Assembly (NCBI RefSeq): GCF_029626025.1
Contig: NZ_JARUBF010000001.1
Span: 5,550,001-5,614,000 of the forward strand
Direction of reading: 5' to 3'
DNA: 64,000 bases
Source: Solwaraspora sp. WMMD406
GTDB taxonomy: Bacteria > Actinomycetota > Actinomycetes > Mycobacteriales > Micromonosporaceae
Shown here: positions 8,728 to 17,844 of the stretch, piece after piece
Layout: each line of letters begins with the position of its first letter
Position numbering within the stretch: position 1 is the first letter of the stretch
Program-made: the position numbers and the translations under genes
Notes under the pieces: model-generated
Databases searched by the model: none
What the model saw: the letters and a program-made list of their open reading frames with translations, nothing else
What the model was told of the DNA's origin: nothing

Positions 8728-8729
8728 GC

Positions 8730-8945
8730 ACGTCATCGGATAAACTCCAACAGGAAATGTCGGATCTCGTCCACAACCCCAGGCAAGTTCTAGGGACAGA
8801 AGTCGCCCATCCGGAAGCCGGAATATCAGCTTACCGACGTCGTTGCTTGCCGCTTCTGAAACACGGACACATCTCCACCGAGCAGTTCTTGAATATCACG
8901 AGCAACAGCCTCACATCCGCTCGAATTGCAAATATCGGACGGCAT
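8730..8945 (-). pseudogene. Frameshifted small gene remnant, possibly an immunity gene
   Basis: From ATG 8945 one frame reads MPSDICNSSGCEAVARDIQE then LLGGDVSV. A neighbouring frame continues with VSEAASNDVGKLIFRLPDGR, then LLSLELAWGCGRDPTFPVGV and YPM. A single frame change near 8850 would join the two into a protein of about 70-90 residues. It lies between the Imm31-like gene and the orphan toxin tip, so an old immunity gene is likely, but the family is not recognised. Confidence 0.35.
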
Positions 8946-9070
8946 TCTCAATTTGACACAAGTTCACCACAGCCGCCCATATTGGCGACGAGGACTGGCG
9001 TCTTGGAGGAACAACGCCAGGGCCGTAAAAGGAACCTCAAGACAAACCCAAATCCTGAACGACTTCCACG

Positions 9071-9310
9071 CTATACAGCCTCATTGGGATAGTACGAGTC
9101 GCGACTTCGCATTTTTCCTGTAGGTCGGATATCCTTATCATCATACACAACGACCTGGTCCTCTCCATCTAGGATTACTGCGTAGCTGTTCCCCCCACTA
9201 GCATTCTCCGATACGCCAACTATGGCACCGAACCGACCATCTTGCCCGGACTGTTGCGGATCACGTAGGACGACAATTTCGGAATAAAAAGGGATCAGCT
9301 CGTTTTCCAT
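9071..9310 (-). CDS. Imm31-like immunity protein
   Basis: This 79-residue acidic protein follows the RHS toxin gene on the same strand. Its pattern FYSEIVVLRD, GAIVGVSENASGGNSYAVIL, then VVYDDKDIRPTGK is that of the Imm31 family of polymorphic-toxin immunity proteins. It is expected to bind and neutralise the toxin tip in the producing cell. The ATG at 9310 is preferred, with GGAAGG ten bases upstream. A GTG six codons earlier is possible. GC content is low, like the toxin tip, which suggests the two moved together. The gap to the RHS stop is about 140 bases. Confidence 0.7.
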   Translation of the reverse strand: MENELIPFYSEIVVLRDPQQSGQDGRFGAIVGVSENASGGNSYAVILDGEDQVVVYDDKDIRPTGKMRSRDSYYPNEAV

Positions 9311-9451
9311 CGTGACTGGACCTTCCACATCGTCTCAGCATAAACGACAATCCTGGCGAACACACGTAGAGTGATCGCACCCAATCTTCAGATCGATCCT
9401 AGGGTTCGATCCATCGCCGTGACCCTACCCACCCAAGTGCCCACAAGAGCG

Positions 9452-12400
9452 CTAATGGGTAATTCTTCCATCCAGCGACACATTCAAGTGCCTTCCATCA
9501 GGACTCAGCCTCTCCAATTGAGCCTTGCCAGTCCTACTGAGCTGGACATCCCACTCGAAATCTTGACCAGCAGTCCGAGAAGGACCACGCACCCATTCGT
9601 TTCCGAACCTGTCGATATATCCGCCTTTCGGGCCTCTAAGTAGACCCGAGTTAACTGATGTCCGCTTCGGCGGAACAAATCTAATTTTGCCGGACACCGG
9701 CAGTCTGGCGTTCTTAATTAGCCCCTTCACCCCACTGCGCAACACCTCGGGCAACGCAGCCCTGACAACCGGACCGAATCCGGCCTCTTGATACAAGACA
9801 TAAGGGGAGGCGGATTCCGCACACCACGAAGGGTTATTCTGACAGATGTAGTTGTACGTATAATTATCCAGCTGCGTATCGTCGCAAATCAAGGTAAACC
9901 AGGAGCAATAACTGTCGCGAGCCTGCCGCAGCATGTTATCAAGATCGGCAGCAGACGGTGCGATTACTAGCTCGCCCCGATCACCAAGCATCGCAGCGCT
10001 GTCAACAATATCCTGCCGGTCTCGTGAACCAGAACCGCCGCCCGATGAATTGTTCTTCCCGGTCGACCTGTTGTCACTTCCCTTACCACTCGAGCCCTTA
10101 CCCGGAGGCTTAGCCGGTTTGCCCGATGTGCCCGACGTGGTGATCTTATTTTTTCCGGACGGCGTTTCGGTGATATAGCCCCGATCCCCGTTTCCGTAAG
10201 GGTCCTCATCGAAGTAGAGGCCGGTGGGGTCGCTGAAGGTGGTGGGGTTGTTGTTGGCGTAGGCGTAGGCGTTGAGGGTTCTGGGGTCGCCGGGGTCGAT
10301 GAGGGGGTCGGTGGTGGTGAAGCGGCCGTGGGTGGGGTCGTAGAGGCGGGCGCCGATGTGGGTGAGTCCGGTGGGGTCTTCGGTGCCGCCGAGGAAGCCT
10401 TTGTCTCCGGGCCAGCCGGCCGGTGGTGGGATGGTGCGGGGATTGCCGAACGGGAGGGTTCGGCGGTGGGTGAGGTCGAGGGTGGTGGGGTCGATGGCGA
10501 TCTGGTGGGTGCCGTGGTGGTCAGGCACGAGCCAGGTGAGGCCGGTGACGGTACGGACGGCGACGGTGGCACCGTTGTGCTGGTAGTAGCGGGTGCCGTC
10601 GATCTGGCCGGTGCTGCTGGTGCGGCGGAGTTCGCTGTGGCCGAGGTAGAGGGTGGTGCCGGTGGCGTCGCGGCGGAGGACCCGGTTGCCTGAGGTGTCG
10701 TAGACGTAGGTGGTGTCGAGGCCGGTCTGCGTGGTCGCGGCGAGACGGCCTTCCGCGTCGTAGGTGTGGGTCTGGGTGACACCGTCGACGGTCCGCTGGT
10801 CGGTGTGCCCACCCGCCGTGTAGGTGAAGCTGTCGGTGCGGGTGATCTCACCGTCGTAGTCGACTTCGGTGACGGCGTGCGGGCGAGGGCTGCCGGGGGT
10901 GGGGTAGGTGTAGGTGGCGGTGGTGGACCCGGTCGCCGTCCAGGTGGTTTCGGTTTCCCGGTTGCCGGTCGCGTCGTCGTACTCCCACTGCTGTCGGTAG
11001 GGGTCGGCGCCGGAGCGTTGCGGCGGCAGGCTGCAGGGGGTGGTGGTCTTGGTCCAGGCTCGGCGGAGGCGGCGGAAGTTGTCGTAGGTGAAGCATTCGG
11101 TCTGGTCCGCGACGCCTGCTGTTTTCCCGGCCATGGAGGTGATGTTGCCGGCGGGGTCGTAGGTGTAGGTGGTGGTGGCCGCGTCGTCCCACGTGTTCGG
11201 GGTCGTGGGGTGTTCGGTGTCGACCTGGGAGGCGGCGAGGCGGCGGGTGCCGGGCTCGACGGGTGAGGAGACCCGTACCCGATCGGCGCCGGTGCCGAGG
11301 ATGCGTTGGGCGATCTGGCCGTCGTAGTGGTAGCTGGTCGCGGAGACGTAGGTGTCGTTGGCGGTGGTGAGGGTGGTGGGCAGGCCGGAGGCGGTGTGGT
11401 AGCCGTATTGAATTTCTTCGGCGGGGAGGCCGCCGACGGCGGGGATGGTGGTGGTTTCAGGGGCGCCGTTGTCGTGGTAGCTGTGGCTGGTGGTGTAGGT
11501 GCCGGCGAGTCCGGTCTCGGCGGCGGGGATGGTGACGGTGGTGCCGAGGGGTCGGTAGCCGTCGTCGTAGGCGGTGACCGCACTGGTGTAGGTGTCGGCG
11601 CCGATATGCCGGCTGGACGAGGTCAGCAGACCGAATCGGATCGTGTCGTACAGCCAGGAGGCCCGCAGGGCGCCGGTGGGGTTGTCGTCGCGGAGTTCGG
11701 TGGGGCGGCCGAGGGTGTCGTAGCCGTACCAGAGGGTTTCGCCCCGGCCGTCGGTGGTGGTGACCAGCTGCCCGGCGTTGTCGTAGACGCTGGTCGAGGT
11801 GCCCGCGTCCGGGTCGACCGTTTCGACACGGCGGCCGAGCAGGTCGTAGTCGTAGGTCCACTCGTTACCGGCGGGGTCGGTGACCGAAGTCAGCTCGTCG
11901 CGCAGGTTGTAGCCATAGCTGGTCTGCTGGTAGCCGCTTACTAGGGTGCCGTCGTGCTGCCGCAGGTGGGTCAGCCGGCCCCGGACATCCGTGAGGGTGG
12001 TGGTGGGGGTGCCGCCGGCGGGTGGGGTGACGGTGACCCGGTCCCCGCCGTACCCGGTCACGGTCTCCCACTGCAGGCTGTCAGCCGACCAGAACTGGTC
12101 CCGGGTCGCCCGCCCGACACCGTCATAGACGGTGCGGGTCTGGGTGTCGACAGCGGTGTCGGCGAAACCGACCAGGGTCCCGGTCGGACCCGAGGCGTTG
12201 TTGTAGAACGTCGACGTCTTGACCGGCAGACCCCGGCCGTCGTACCGGGTGTCGACGATGGTCCGTTTGCCGTCCGGGGCGGTCACCTGCGTCTGACGGG
12301 GGCGCAGCAGCCCGTCGGAGATGTCGAACGCGGACACCACACCGCCGTACGGGGCGAGGGTTTTGGTCTGGATTGTCGCCGGCGCCGTCAGGCTGACGGT

Positions 12401-15400
12401 GTACACGTATTCGGTGTCCGGGGTGTCGGGGTTGCCGCGTTCGGGTGCCCACACGTGGGTGAGTCGGCCGAGGGCGTCGAGCCACGCCGTGGTCGTCTTG
12501 TCGTTCGCGTCGACCGCGCTGGTCGGCAGCCCACGGGTGGTGTCCAGGGTGACCGTCGTCTCGTGGCCGGCCGGGTTCGTGGTGATCACGGTGCCGAGCA
12601 GGTCGTTGTTGTTGTGGACGTAGGTGGTGGTCGTCTCCCGGCCCAGGGCGTCACCCGCCACCTCGATCCGGCCCCACGTGTCGTAGTCGGCGGTGGCGAC
12701 CATCACCCAGTCCGGACTCCCACCCGTGAAGTCGGCGACCTGCTCGACACGGGTCACCTCCCCCTTCGTGGGGGCGGCACCGTGGGTGGTGGCGTGGTCG
12801 TGGAACACCCGCGACTCCGACAACACCTGCCCGGACGTCGGCGCCACCTTGCAGGGACCCTCCGCGAGCTGGGTCCGGTTCGCCACCCCCACCAGATACA
12901 GGTTGGTGTTGATGTTGCTGCTGTACCAGGTACGGGTACAGCGGTCATCAGTGGTGACGGTCGGGTCACCGAGATCGGACAGTTCGGTGCGGTAGCCGAA
13001 CGTCTGATGCCACGAATGCTCCGTCTCGGACTCCCGCCAACTCGCCGTGTCGGTCACCCACGTGAAATGCCGTTCCACCCCGACCCGGACGAGCACCGAA
13101 TGGTGCACCGTCGGCACCGCCCAATGCGCCGGGTAGGTCCGTGCCCCGGTCTGCCAGCCCTCGACCGTGTACACCGACTTCGACAGCGGGATACCGCCGG
13201 CCCCGTCGAAGACGATCTCCTCCAACAGCTGACCCCGCCGCCACAGGTCGTCCCGGACCACCTCGGACAGCGAGTTGCTCACCGTCGACACCCGGTCCTC
13301 ACCCGTGTCCGTGAGATCGAAGCTCAGCCCCCGGAAGTAGACCCGTCGCGTCTGCGACCGCATGCCGCCGCTCGTCGGGCCGACCGTCGTCGTCACGTCG
13401 GTGTAACCCCGCCAATCCGACCACGACCGGTACGGCAACGAACTGCTGTAGACCGCCGCCCCGTTCTCGTGCCCCCACAACACCTGCGCCGACCCCGACG
13501 CCGAGCCCAACGTGTACTGGTAGTCGTGCACCACCGGCGGTGACCCACCCACCAGATCGTTCTCCACCACCCGCGTCACGATGTACTTGTTCCACCACCC
13601 GAACCCCGCGCTGTTGTCCTCCGGCTTCCAATACTTCGGAAAACAGCGGTGGATGTTGTTGTCCGGATCCGGAAAGCTACCGCCGAACTGACACCCCGAC
13701 CCCGGACTCAGATACGTGACGTCGATCCGGCCACCCGTCTCGGTGAACACCTGCGACACCCGATACTTCCGCGGCTGCGCCATCCCCGCGTTCGGATCAT
13801 AATCAGCCCGCTGATCCCGCCGCGTCCCCCCGAACCGCACCTGCGGCAACACCACCGCCGGCGTCCGCGACGACCCCGTCCGGGTGATCGACTGCAACCA
13901 CAACGCCGCCGACGTGCTGTTCCCCGTCGCCGGGAACAACTGCTCCAACACCCACGAATCCACCACCCGCCGGTTCGCCCCCGGCCCCGTCCGCACCGAC
14001 GTCGACACCGACGTCAACCGCTTGTCCGACCAGAACGACGGCGCCGGATTCGACGGACACGACGACGCCGACACCCCGCAGTACAGATCCCACGGCGTGT
14101 CCGGCCAGTTCGCCGCCGCAGGCGACGACGGCGCGCTCCCGCACGACGACACACACCGGTCCGACCAGGTGAACTCCACCCGCGCCGGCGGATCACCCGC
14201 GAACCCCGTCGACGCCGTCACCCCGTAATCGATCCGCGTCAACCGGACCGCCCGGTCATACGACTGCGTCCCACCCGCGCCGAACCCCGACCGCTGCACC
14301 TCCTTCTCATAGAAATACGCCATCGCGTTCCCGTGCACATCCACCACATACGACAGAGACCACCGCCACGCCTGCCAACACGACGACACCGCGAACCCAC
14401 CCAGGTCGAAACACGGCTCACCCTGATTGTTCGCCCGCACCCGCACCGTCGCCGTCGAATTCGTCTGCACATTGCCCGGCACCGTCTCCAACCCGAAGTA
14501 ATACTGCGTGCCGTCCTGCGTCGTCAACCGCCAATACTCACCCGTGTTCGACGGCAAGTCGCCCTGATCCCCGTTGTTCGACCCCGCGAACGCCTGCACC
14601 ATCTCCCCGTCATCATCCGCCAACCGCCACCTGCCCGACCCGTCCCGCACCAACTCCGTCGACTTCCCACCCCACACCAACCGCAGATTCGGCAACCGCC
14701 AACACAAATCCCCGTTCGCCTCCGTATAGTGCGCCGGATTCTCCAGATCATCCGCACACGACCTGTACGCCCGCTCGATATAACCACCCGCCCGCAGATC
14801 CCACCCCTCACCCACCGCACCCGCCTGCACATTCCGACCCGCCGTCTGCCCGTCCACCCCACCCGAGCTGTACCCCAACCCCACCTGCGGCTCCAACCCA
14901 CCCGGCACCGGCGGCACACCCATCCCGTACGACCACCCGAAATCCCCCGACGACCCACCCGACGACCACTCCGCCGACACCGACAACGGCGTCTTCGTGA
15001 AATCCCCCGTCTCCCCCGACTGCACCCCCGTCACCGCGAACACCACCGCACCACCCGACGACAATGTCGACGACTCCCCCAACCCCGCGAACACCCCACC
15101 CCGCCGCACCTGATCCACCCCCGGCACCGCCTCCACCACCGCCGACACCACACCCGACCCGTTATCCAACCGCGACGACACCACCGGCCGCCCCACCCCA
15201 CACCCCACACCCTCCGGCGACGTCACCACACACCCCGGAAACGCCACCACCCCCAACCGCGCACCCCAATCCCCACCAAACGCCCCCGAAAACCCCGACG
15301 TGTCCACCTCCACACCCACCCGACCCGCCACCAACCCACCATCCGCCCGCACCACCCGGAACAACACACCCGACACACCCGCCGACACCGCCACCGACCG

Positions 15401-15826
15401 ATCCAACACCTCCACACCCACCCGCGACACCGACCCAGAACCATCCCCAGCCCCCGACCCGGACCCCGGCCGGCCAGCCGAACCACCCTCGACCGACGGC
15501 GCCGGACCCACCGCGAACCCCGACCCACCCACCGGCACCGAATCGACCGCCGGCACATCCACCACACCAGACACCGCCACCGGCCACACCGGCTCACGCG
15601 GCACGAACCCCGGCAACCCCGGCTCAACCCCAGCCCCAGCCGCGACCCTCGCCTCCGACACCGGCACCGACCGCTGCCCCACCCCCGGATCCCCCGCCGA
15701 CCCCACCGGAGCCGCCACCACCCCCGGCGCCGCCAACAACGACGCCGACACCACCACCACCATCACCACCGCCACCCGACCACGAACCCCGACCCACCAC
15801 CCGAACCCACCACCACGACCCGACAT
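9452..15826 (-). CDS. RHS-repeat polymorphic toxin with type-17-like C-terminal tip
   Basis: This 2124-residue secreted protein has a signal peptide (MSGRGGGFGW then a Val/Ala-rich run ending near VVAAP). A ~1000-residue N-terminal beta-rich part follows, then many YD repeats (for example TYDPAGNITSM, YGYHTASGLP), and the RHS core RLYDPTHGRFTTTDPLIDP and YAYANNNPTTFSDPTGLY. The last 254 residues are the variable tip: an SGK-rich linker, a Cys-bearing segment (YCSWFTLIC, NNPSWCAES) and, from about residue 2068, GPKGGYIDRFGNEWVRGPSR, FEWDVQLSRTGKAQL and RHLNVSLDGRITH. The ending matches what I know as polymorphic toxin type 17 (Ntox17, predicted RNase). ATG 15826 has AGGTGGG five bases upstream. 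The tip is less GC-rich than the body. Confidence 0.85.
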   Translation of the reverse strand: MSGRGGGFGWWVGVRGRVAVVMVVVVSASLLAAPGVVAAPVGSAGDPGVGQRSVPVSEARVAAGAGVEPGLPGFVPREPVWPVAVSGVVDVPAVDSVPVGGSGFAVGPAPSVEGGSAGRPGSGSGAGDGSGSVSRVGVEVLDRSVAVSAGVSGVLFRVVRADGGLVAGRVGVEVDTSGFSGAFGGDWGARLGVVAFPGCVVTSPEGVGCGVGRPVVSSRLDNGSGVVSAVVEAVPGVDQVRRGGVFAGLGESSTLSSGGAVVFAVTGVQSGETGDFTKTPLSVSAEWSSGGSSGDFGWSYGMGVPPVPGGLEPQVGLGYSSGGVDGQTAGRNVQAGAVGEGWDLRAGGYIERAYRSCADDLENPAHYTEANGDLCWRLPNLRLVWGGKSTELVRDGSGRWRLADDDGEMVQAFAGSNNGDQGDLPSNTGEYWRLTTQDGTQYYFGLETVPGNVQTNSTATVRVRANNQGEPCFDLGGFAVSSCWQAWRWSLSYVVDVHGNAMAYFYEKEVQRSGFGAGGTQSYDRAVRLTRIDYGVTASTGFAGDPPARVEFTWSDRCVSSCGSAPSSPAAANWPDTPWDLYCGVSASSCPSNPAPSFWSDKRLTSVSTSVRTGPGANRRVVDSWVLEQLFPATGNSTSAALWLQSITRTGSSRTPAVVLPQVRFGGTRRDQRADYDPNAGMAQPRKYRVSQVFTETGGRIDVTYLSPGSGCQFGGSFPDPDNNIHRCFPKYWKPEDNSAGFGWWNKYIVTRVVENDLVGGSPPVVHDYQYTLGSASGSAQVLWGHENGAAVYSSSLPYRSWSDWRGYTDVTTTVGPTSGGMRSQTRRVYFRGLSFDLTDTGEDRVSTVSNSLSEVVRDDLWRRGQLLEEIVFDGAGGIPLSKSVYTVEGWQTGARTYPAHWAVPTVHHSVLVRVGVERHFTWVTDTASWRESETEHSWHQTFGYRTELSDLGDPTVTTDDRCTRTWYSSNINTNLYLVGVANRTQLAEGPCKVAPTSGQVLSESRVFHDHATTHGAAPTKGEVTRVEQVADFTGGSPDWVMVATADYDTWGRIEVAGDALGRETTTTYVHNNNDLLGTVITTNPAGHETTVTLDTTRGLPTSAVDANDKTTTAWLDALGRLTHVWAPERGNPDTPDTEYVYTVSLTAPATIQTKTLAPYGGVVSAFDISDGLLRPRQTQVTAPDGKRTIVDTRYDGRGLPVKTSTFYNNASGPTGTLVGFADTAVDTQTRTVYDGVGRATRDQFWSADSLQWETVTGYGGDRVTVTPPAGGTPTTTLTDVRGRLTHLRQHDGTLVSGYQQTSYGYNLRDELTSVTDPAGNEWTYDYDLLGRRVETVDPDAGTSTSVYDNAGQLVTTTDGRGETLWYGYDTLGRPTELRDDNPTGALRASWLYDTIRFGLLTSSSRHIGADTYTSAVTAYDDGYRPLGTTVTIPAAETGLAGTYTTSHSYHDNGAPETTTIPAVGGLPAEEIQYGYHTASGLPTTLTTANDTYVSATSYHYDGQIAQRILGTGADRVRVSSPVEPGTRRLAASQVDTEHPTTPNTWDDAATTTYTYDPAGNITSMAGKTAGVADQTECFTYDNFRRLRRAWTKTTTPCSLPPQRSGADPYRQQWEYDDATGNRETETTWTATGSTTATYTYPTPGSPRPHAVTEVDYDGEITRTDSFTYTAGGHTDQRTVDGVTQTHTYDAEGRLAATTQTGLDTTYVYDTSGNRVLRRDATGTTLYLGHSELRRTSSTGQIDGTRYYQHNGATVAVRTVTGLTWLVPDHHGTHQIAIDPTTLDLTHRRTLPFGNPRTIPPPAGWPGDKGFLGGTEDPTGLTHIGARLYDPTHGRFTTTDPLIDPGDPRTLNAYAYANNNPTTFSDPTGLYFDEDPYGNGDRGYITETPSGKNKITTSGTSGKPAKPPGKGSSGKGSDNRSTGKNNSSGGGSGSRDRQDIVDSAAMLGDRGELVIAPSAADLDNMLRQARDSYCSWFTLICDDTQLDNYTYNYICQNNPSWCAESASPYVLYQEAGFGPVVRAALPEVLRSGVKGLIKNARLPVSGKIRFVPPKRTSVNSGLLRGPKGGYIDRFGNEWVRGPSRTAGQDFEWDVQLSRTGKAQLERLSPDGRHLNVSLDGRITH
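10119..10188. repeat. RHS linker homology arm, intact copy (partner at 8433-8503)
   Basis: Within the RHS gene this encodes DRGYITETPSGKNKITTSGT and the following residues, just downstream of the RHS core. It marks the point where toxin tips are exchanged. Confidence 0.8.
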
Positions 15827-16159
15827 CACACCCACCTAACGAAAGGAAAACAGCACCTGACCTGCCCCGCGACCCTAAACACCACCCCCGACACCTGTAA
15901 ACGATCAACACAAACAGCCACCACAAACCCACCACCCAACCAGAAAAACACCACCAAAATCACCAACAGTAACCGACCACAGTAGATAGACAACTCGAAA
16001 CCATCACGACCGCCGACTCAACCAGCAACAGCACCAGAAACCCACAAAACAACAAAACCAGACGACAACCAGCACCACCCAACGACGAAGCGCCGACCCT
16101 GCCGAAGCAGGGCCGGCGCTCGGCACACAATCCCGCCACCGGGAGATGTCAGGGCACCG
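15827..16159. other. 333-base intergenic leader, almost A+C only on the plus strand
   Basis: No gene is seen. The plus strand from about 15860 to 16090 is made of A and C with very few G or T, so the transcribed strand upstream of the RHS gene is G/T-rich. It contains the DUF397 terminator at 16089-16120. The promoter of the RHS gene must lie here, but I cannot name convincing -35/-10 boxes. Confidence 0.5.
16089..16120 (-). terminator. Hairpin terminator after the XRE/DUF397 pair
   Basis: AGCGCCG-A-CCCTGC, loop CGAA, GCAGGG-C-CGGCGCT: a 13-bp stem with one mismatch, 40 bases beyond the DUF397 stop. It insulates the RHS gene from the regulator operon upstream. Confidence 0.75.
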
Positions 16160-16348
16160 TCAGTCGTACCGCCCCGCCAGCTCGACGAACGAACGCCACG
16201 CAGACGGGCCGAAGGTCAACACCGGCCCGCCACGGTCCTTGGTGTCCCGGACCAACACCCGGCCCGGCAGGTTGTCTGCCACCTCGACGCAGGAACCGGC
16301 TTCGGAGTAGGTGCTGGTGCGCCAACGGGGTGCGGTGGTCAGGTCCAT
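16160..16348 (-). CDS. DUF397 protein
   Basis: This 62-residue protein has the DUF397 pattern: RWRTSTYSEAGSCVEVAD (residues 8-25), RVLVRDTKD, then GPVLTFGPSAWRSFV. DUF397 proteins are restricted to actinobacteria, include the Streptomyces developmental protein BldB, and are usually encoded after an XRE regulator as here. Some XRE/DUF397 pairs have been described as toxin-antitoxin-like. Its ATG lies inside the end of the XRE gene (10-base overlap), so the two are translationally coupled. Confidence 0.93.
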   Translation of the reverse strand: MDLTTAPRWRTSTYSEAGSCVEVADNLPGRVLVRDTKDRGGPVLTFGPSAWRSFVELAGRYD

Positions 16349-17121
16349 TTCTCAGCCGTCCTCGTGATCAGGTCAAGGCTCTGGTGATGCGGCAGAGCGT
16401 ACCCCCGGATCGTCTCCCAGGTGCCTTCCAGCGCCGCCGTCTGGTCCGGGCTCTCCACCACCTGGCCCTCCAGATGCCCGTCCAGGTAGCCCACAGTCCG
16501 GCCGTCGACGCTCGCCAGCACGAACGGGCCATCCATGCCGAGATAGACGCCGACCTCCGTCGGGATGACCTGCACCTGGATGTTCGGCCGCTGGCAGGCC
16601 TCGACCAGCGCGGTCAACTGGTCGCGCATCGTATCGGCGCTGCCCGCCTGCCGGGTCAGCACGCTCTCGTCGATCACGGCGGCGAGCTGGCAGGGATTCG
16701 TGCGATGGAGGATGCCCTGCCGTTCCATGCGGGTCGTCAACGCGATGGCCGCCGCGTCCTCGGGCACCCGGTAGGCCGAGAGCACCGCCTTGGCGTACGC
16801 CTCGGTCTGGAGCAGACCGGGGATCAACAGCGGCTGGTACGCCCGGATCAAGGTGGCGCGGCCTTCGTGCTCGCTGAACGGCCGGAACCAGATCGGGATC
16901 TGCTCGCGGACGACGAACTCCCGGTAGAACTTCATCATCGAGGTGTTGAACGCCTTGTCGACCATGGTCAGGTAGTCCGGGAGCGCTGGCCGCTCCCCGC
17001 GCTCGATGGCCCCCACGTGGGTGACCGAGAAGTGAACGCGATCCGCCCACGACTCCTGGGTGAGCCCCAACGACTCACGGGTCCGGCGTAGCTCCAATAC
17101 CAGATACTCGCTTGCAGACAT
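16339..17121 (-). CDS. XRE-family regulator with DUF5753 C-terminal domain
   Basis: This 260-residue protein has an N-terminal helix-turn-helix (LRRTRESLGLTQESWADRVH, then HVGAIERGERPALPDYL, residues 10-52). A DUF5753 domain follows (IRAYQPLLIPGLLQTEAYAK, ERQGILHRTNPCQLAAVIDE, VQVIPTEVGVYLGMDGPFVL). This is the WhiJ-like group of actinobacterial DNA-binding proteins, nearly always paired with DUF397. It probably autoregulates, but no operator is evident. A promoter should lie in the 192 bases between it and the divergent gene at 17314. Confidence 0.93.
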   Translation of the reverse strand: MSASEYLVLELRRTRESLGLTQESWADRVHFSVTHVGAIERGERPALPDYLTMVDKAFNTSMMKFYREFVVREQIPIWFRPFSEHEGRATLIRAYQPLLIPGLLQTEAYAKAVLSAYRVPEDAAAIALTTRMERQGILHRTNPCQLAAVIDESVLTRQAGSADTMRDQLTALVEACQRPNIQVQVIPTEVGVYLGMDGPFVLASVDGRTVGYLDGHLEGQVVESPDQTAALEGTWETIRGYALPHHQSLDLITRTAEKWT

Positions 17122-17313
17122 AGACTCTCACGTCCCCCAATTCACTCGACTCTGTCCACGTGCTGGTCGCCCGATGCCGGGTCGATATCACGGGTCTCTC
17201 ATACCGTTCCATACGGCGGTTGAAGCGTCCAGGGTGGAATAGACCCCGGGAAGTCGTTCTCCCGCTCGGATCACTTCCCGGGGTCCTCGTCGAGTCGACT
17301 GAGGGGGATTTTC

Positions 17314-17658
17314 TTGATCAACAATGACGGCGGTAAAAGCGACGCGAGAAGATCATCAACGCGCGGCGGCATCGGCGACGCCGCGTCCGCCCGGCCGGCG
17401 TTGCCGAAACGGGTGCCCAACCCGGCCGGTGTGGACACCGATCCGCGTTTCCGCCTGACGGCGGTGCGAGAGGACGTACGGGCGCACCTGCCGACGCGGT
17501 GGCGGGTCTGCCGTACGTGTGGCCGGGCCACGCCGTGCCGGCCGTTCCTGCGGGCGCTGACGATCCTCGACCGGCACGACCCGGCCAAAGCGAGACGGCT
17601 GCGTACCGTGCTGCACCTGTCCGGACTCTGGTCGGCACCGCTGCCGGCCCGCAAGTGA
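17314..17658 (+). CDS. Hypothetical protein with a Cys-rich CRTCGRATPCRP motif
   Basis: This 114-residue protein has a disordered basic first half and a second half with RVCRTCGRATPCRPFLRAL (residues 64-82), a possible metal site, then a basic helix. I do not recognise the family. A TTG start is chosen because GAGGGGG at 17301-17307 stands six bases upstream. It is the first gene of a tight four-gene run (17314-18410) that diverges from the XRE/DUF397 pair. Such runs of small genes beside XRE/DUF397 pairs occur in other actinomycetes without known function. Confidence 0.6.
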   Translation: MINNDGGKSDARRSSTRGGIGDAASARPALPKRVPNPAGVDTDPRFRLTAVREDVRAHLPTRWRVCRTCGRATPCRPFLRALTILDRHDPAKARRLRTVLHLSGLWSAPLPARK

Positions 17659-17673
17659 GAGGGTGTGTCGACG

Positions 17674-17844
17674 ATGGAGATCGGAGCACTCGTCGGAGCG
17701 GCACTGCTCGGCTTCTGCGCCGGACTTTTCTCGTTCCGGGTGAAGTCCCGGTGGTGCCCGCAGTGCGGGCTCACCACCTGGCCGACCGAACGAGGCGCGG
17801 ACGGCGTCGAACGGCCACGCCGCGACGCACCGCCCCGTGAATAG
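17674..17844 (+). CDS. Small membrane protein with a CxxC knuckle (56 aa)
   Basis: This 56-residue protein has an N-terminal transmembrane helix (IGALVGAALLGFCAGLFSF, residues 3-21), a basic stretch, then WCPQCGLTTW with a single CxxC, and a charged tail. The GTG at 17665, three codons earlier, is an alternative start preceded by GAGAGGG. It starts 15 bases after the previous stop and its end overlaps the next start by eight bases, so the whole run is coupled. The family is unknown. Confidence 0.6.
   Translation: MEIGALVGAALLGFCAGLFSFRVKSRWCPQCGLTTWPTERGADGVERPRRDAPPRE

Noticed and set aside
7936-8736. A single 266-residue minus-strand protein in the orphan region
   Set aside because: Its first half is read out of the frame used by the RHS linker homology and lies opposite the plus-strand gene fragment. 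Only the second half looks like a toxin segment.
13649-15985. A 778-codon open frame on the plus strand opposite the RHS gene
   Set aside because: It is a by-product of the extreme C-rich plus strand. The peptide is almost only Arg, Pro, His and Thr, with no domain, and the RHS gene on the other strand is clear.
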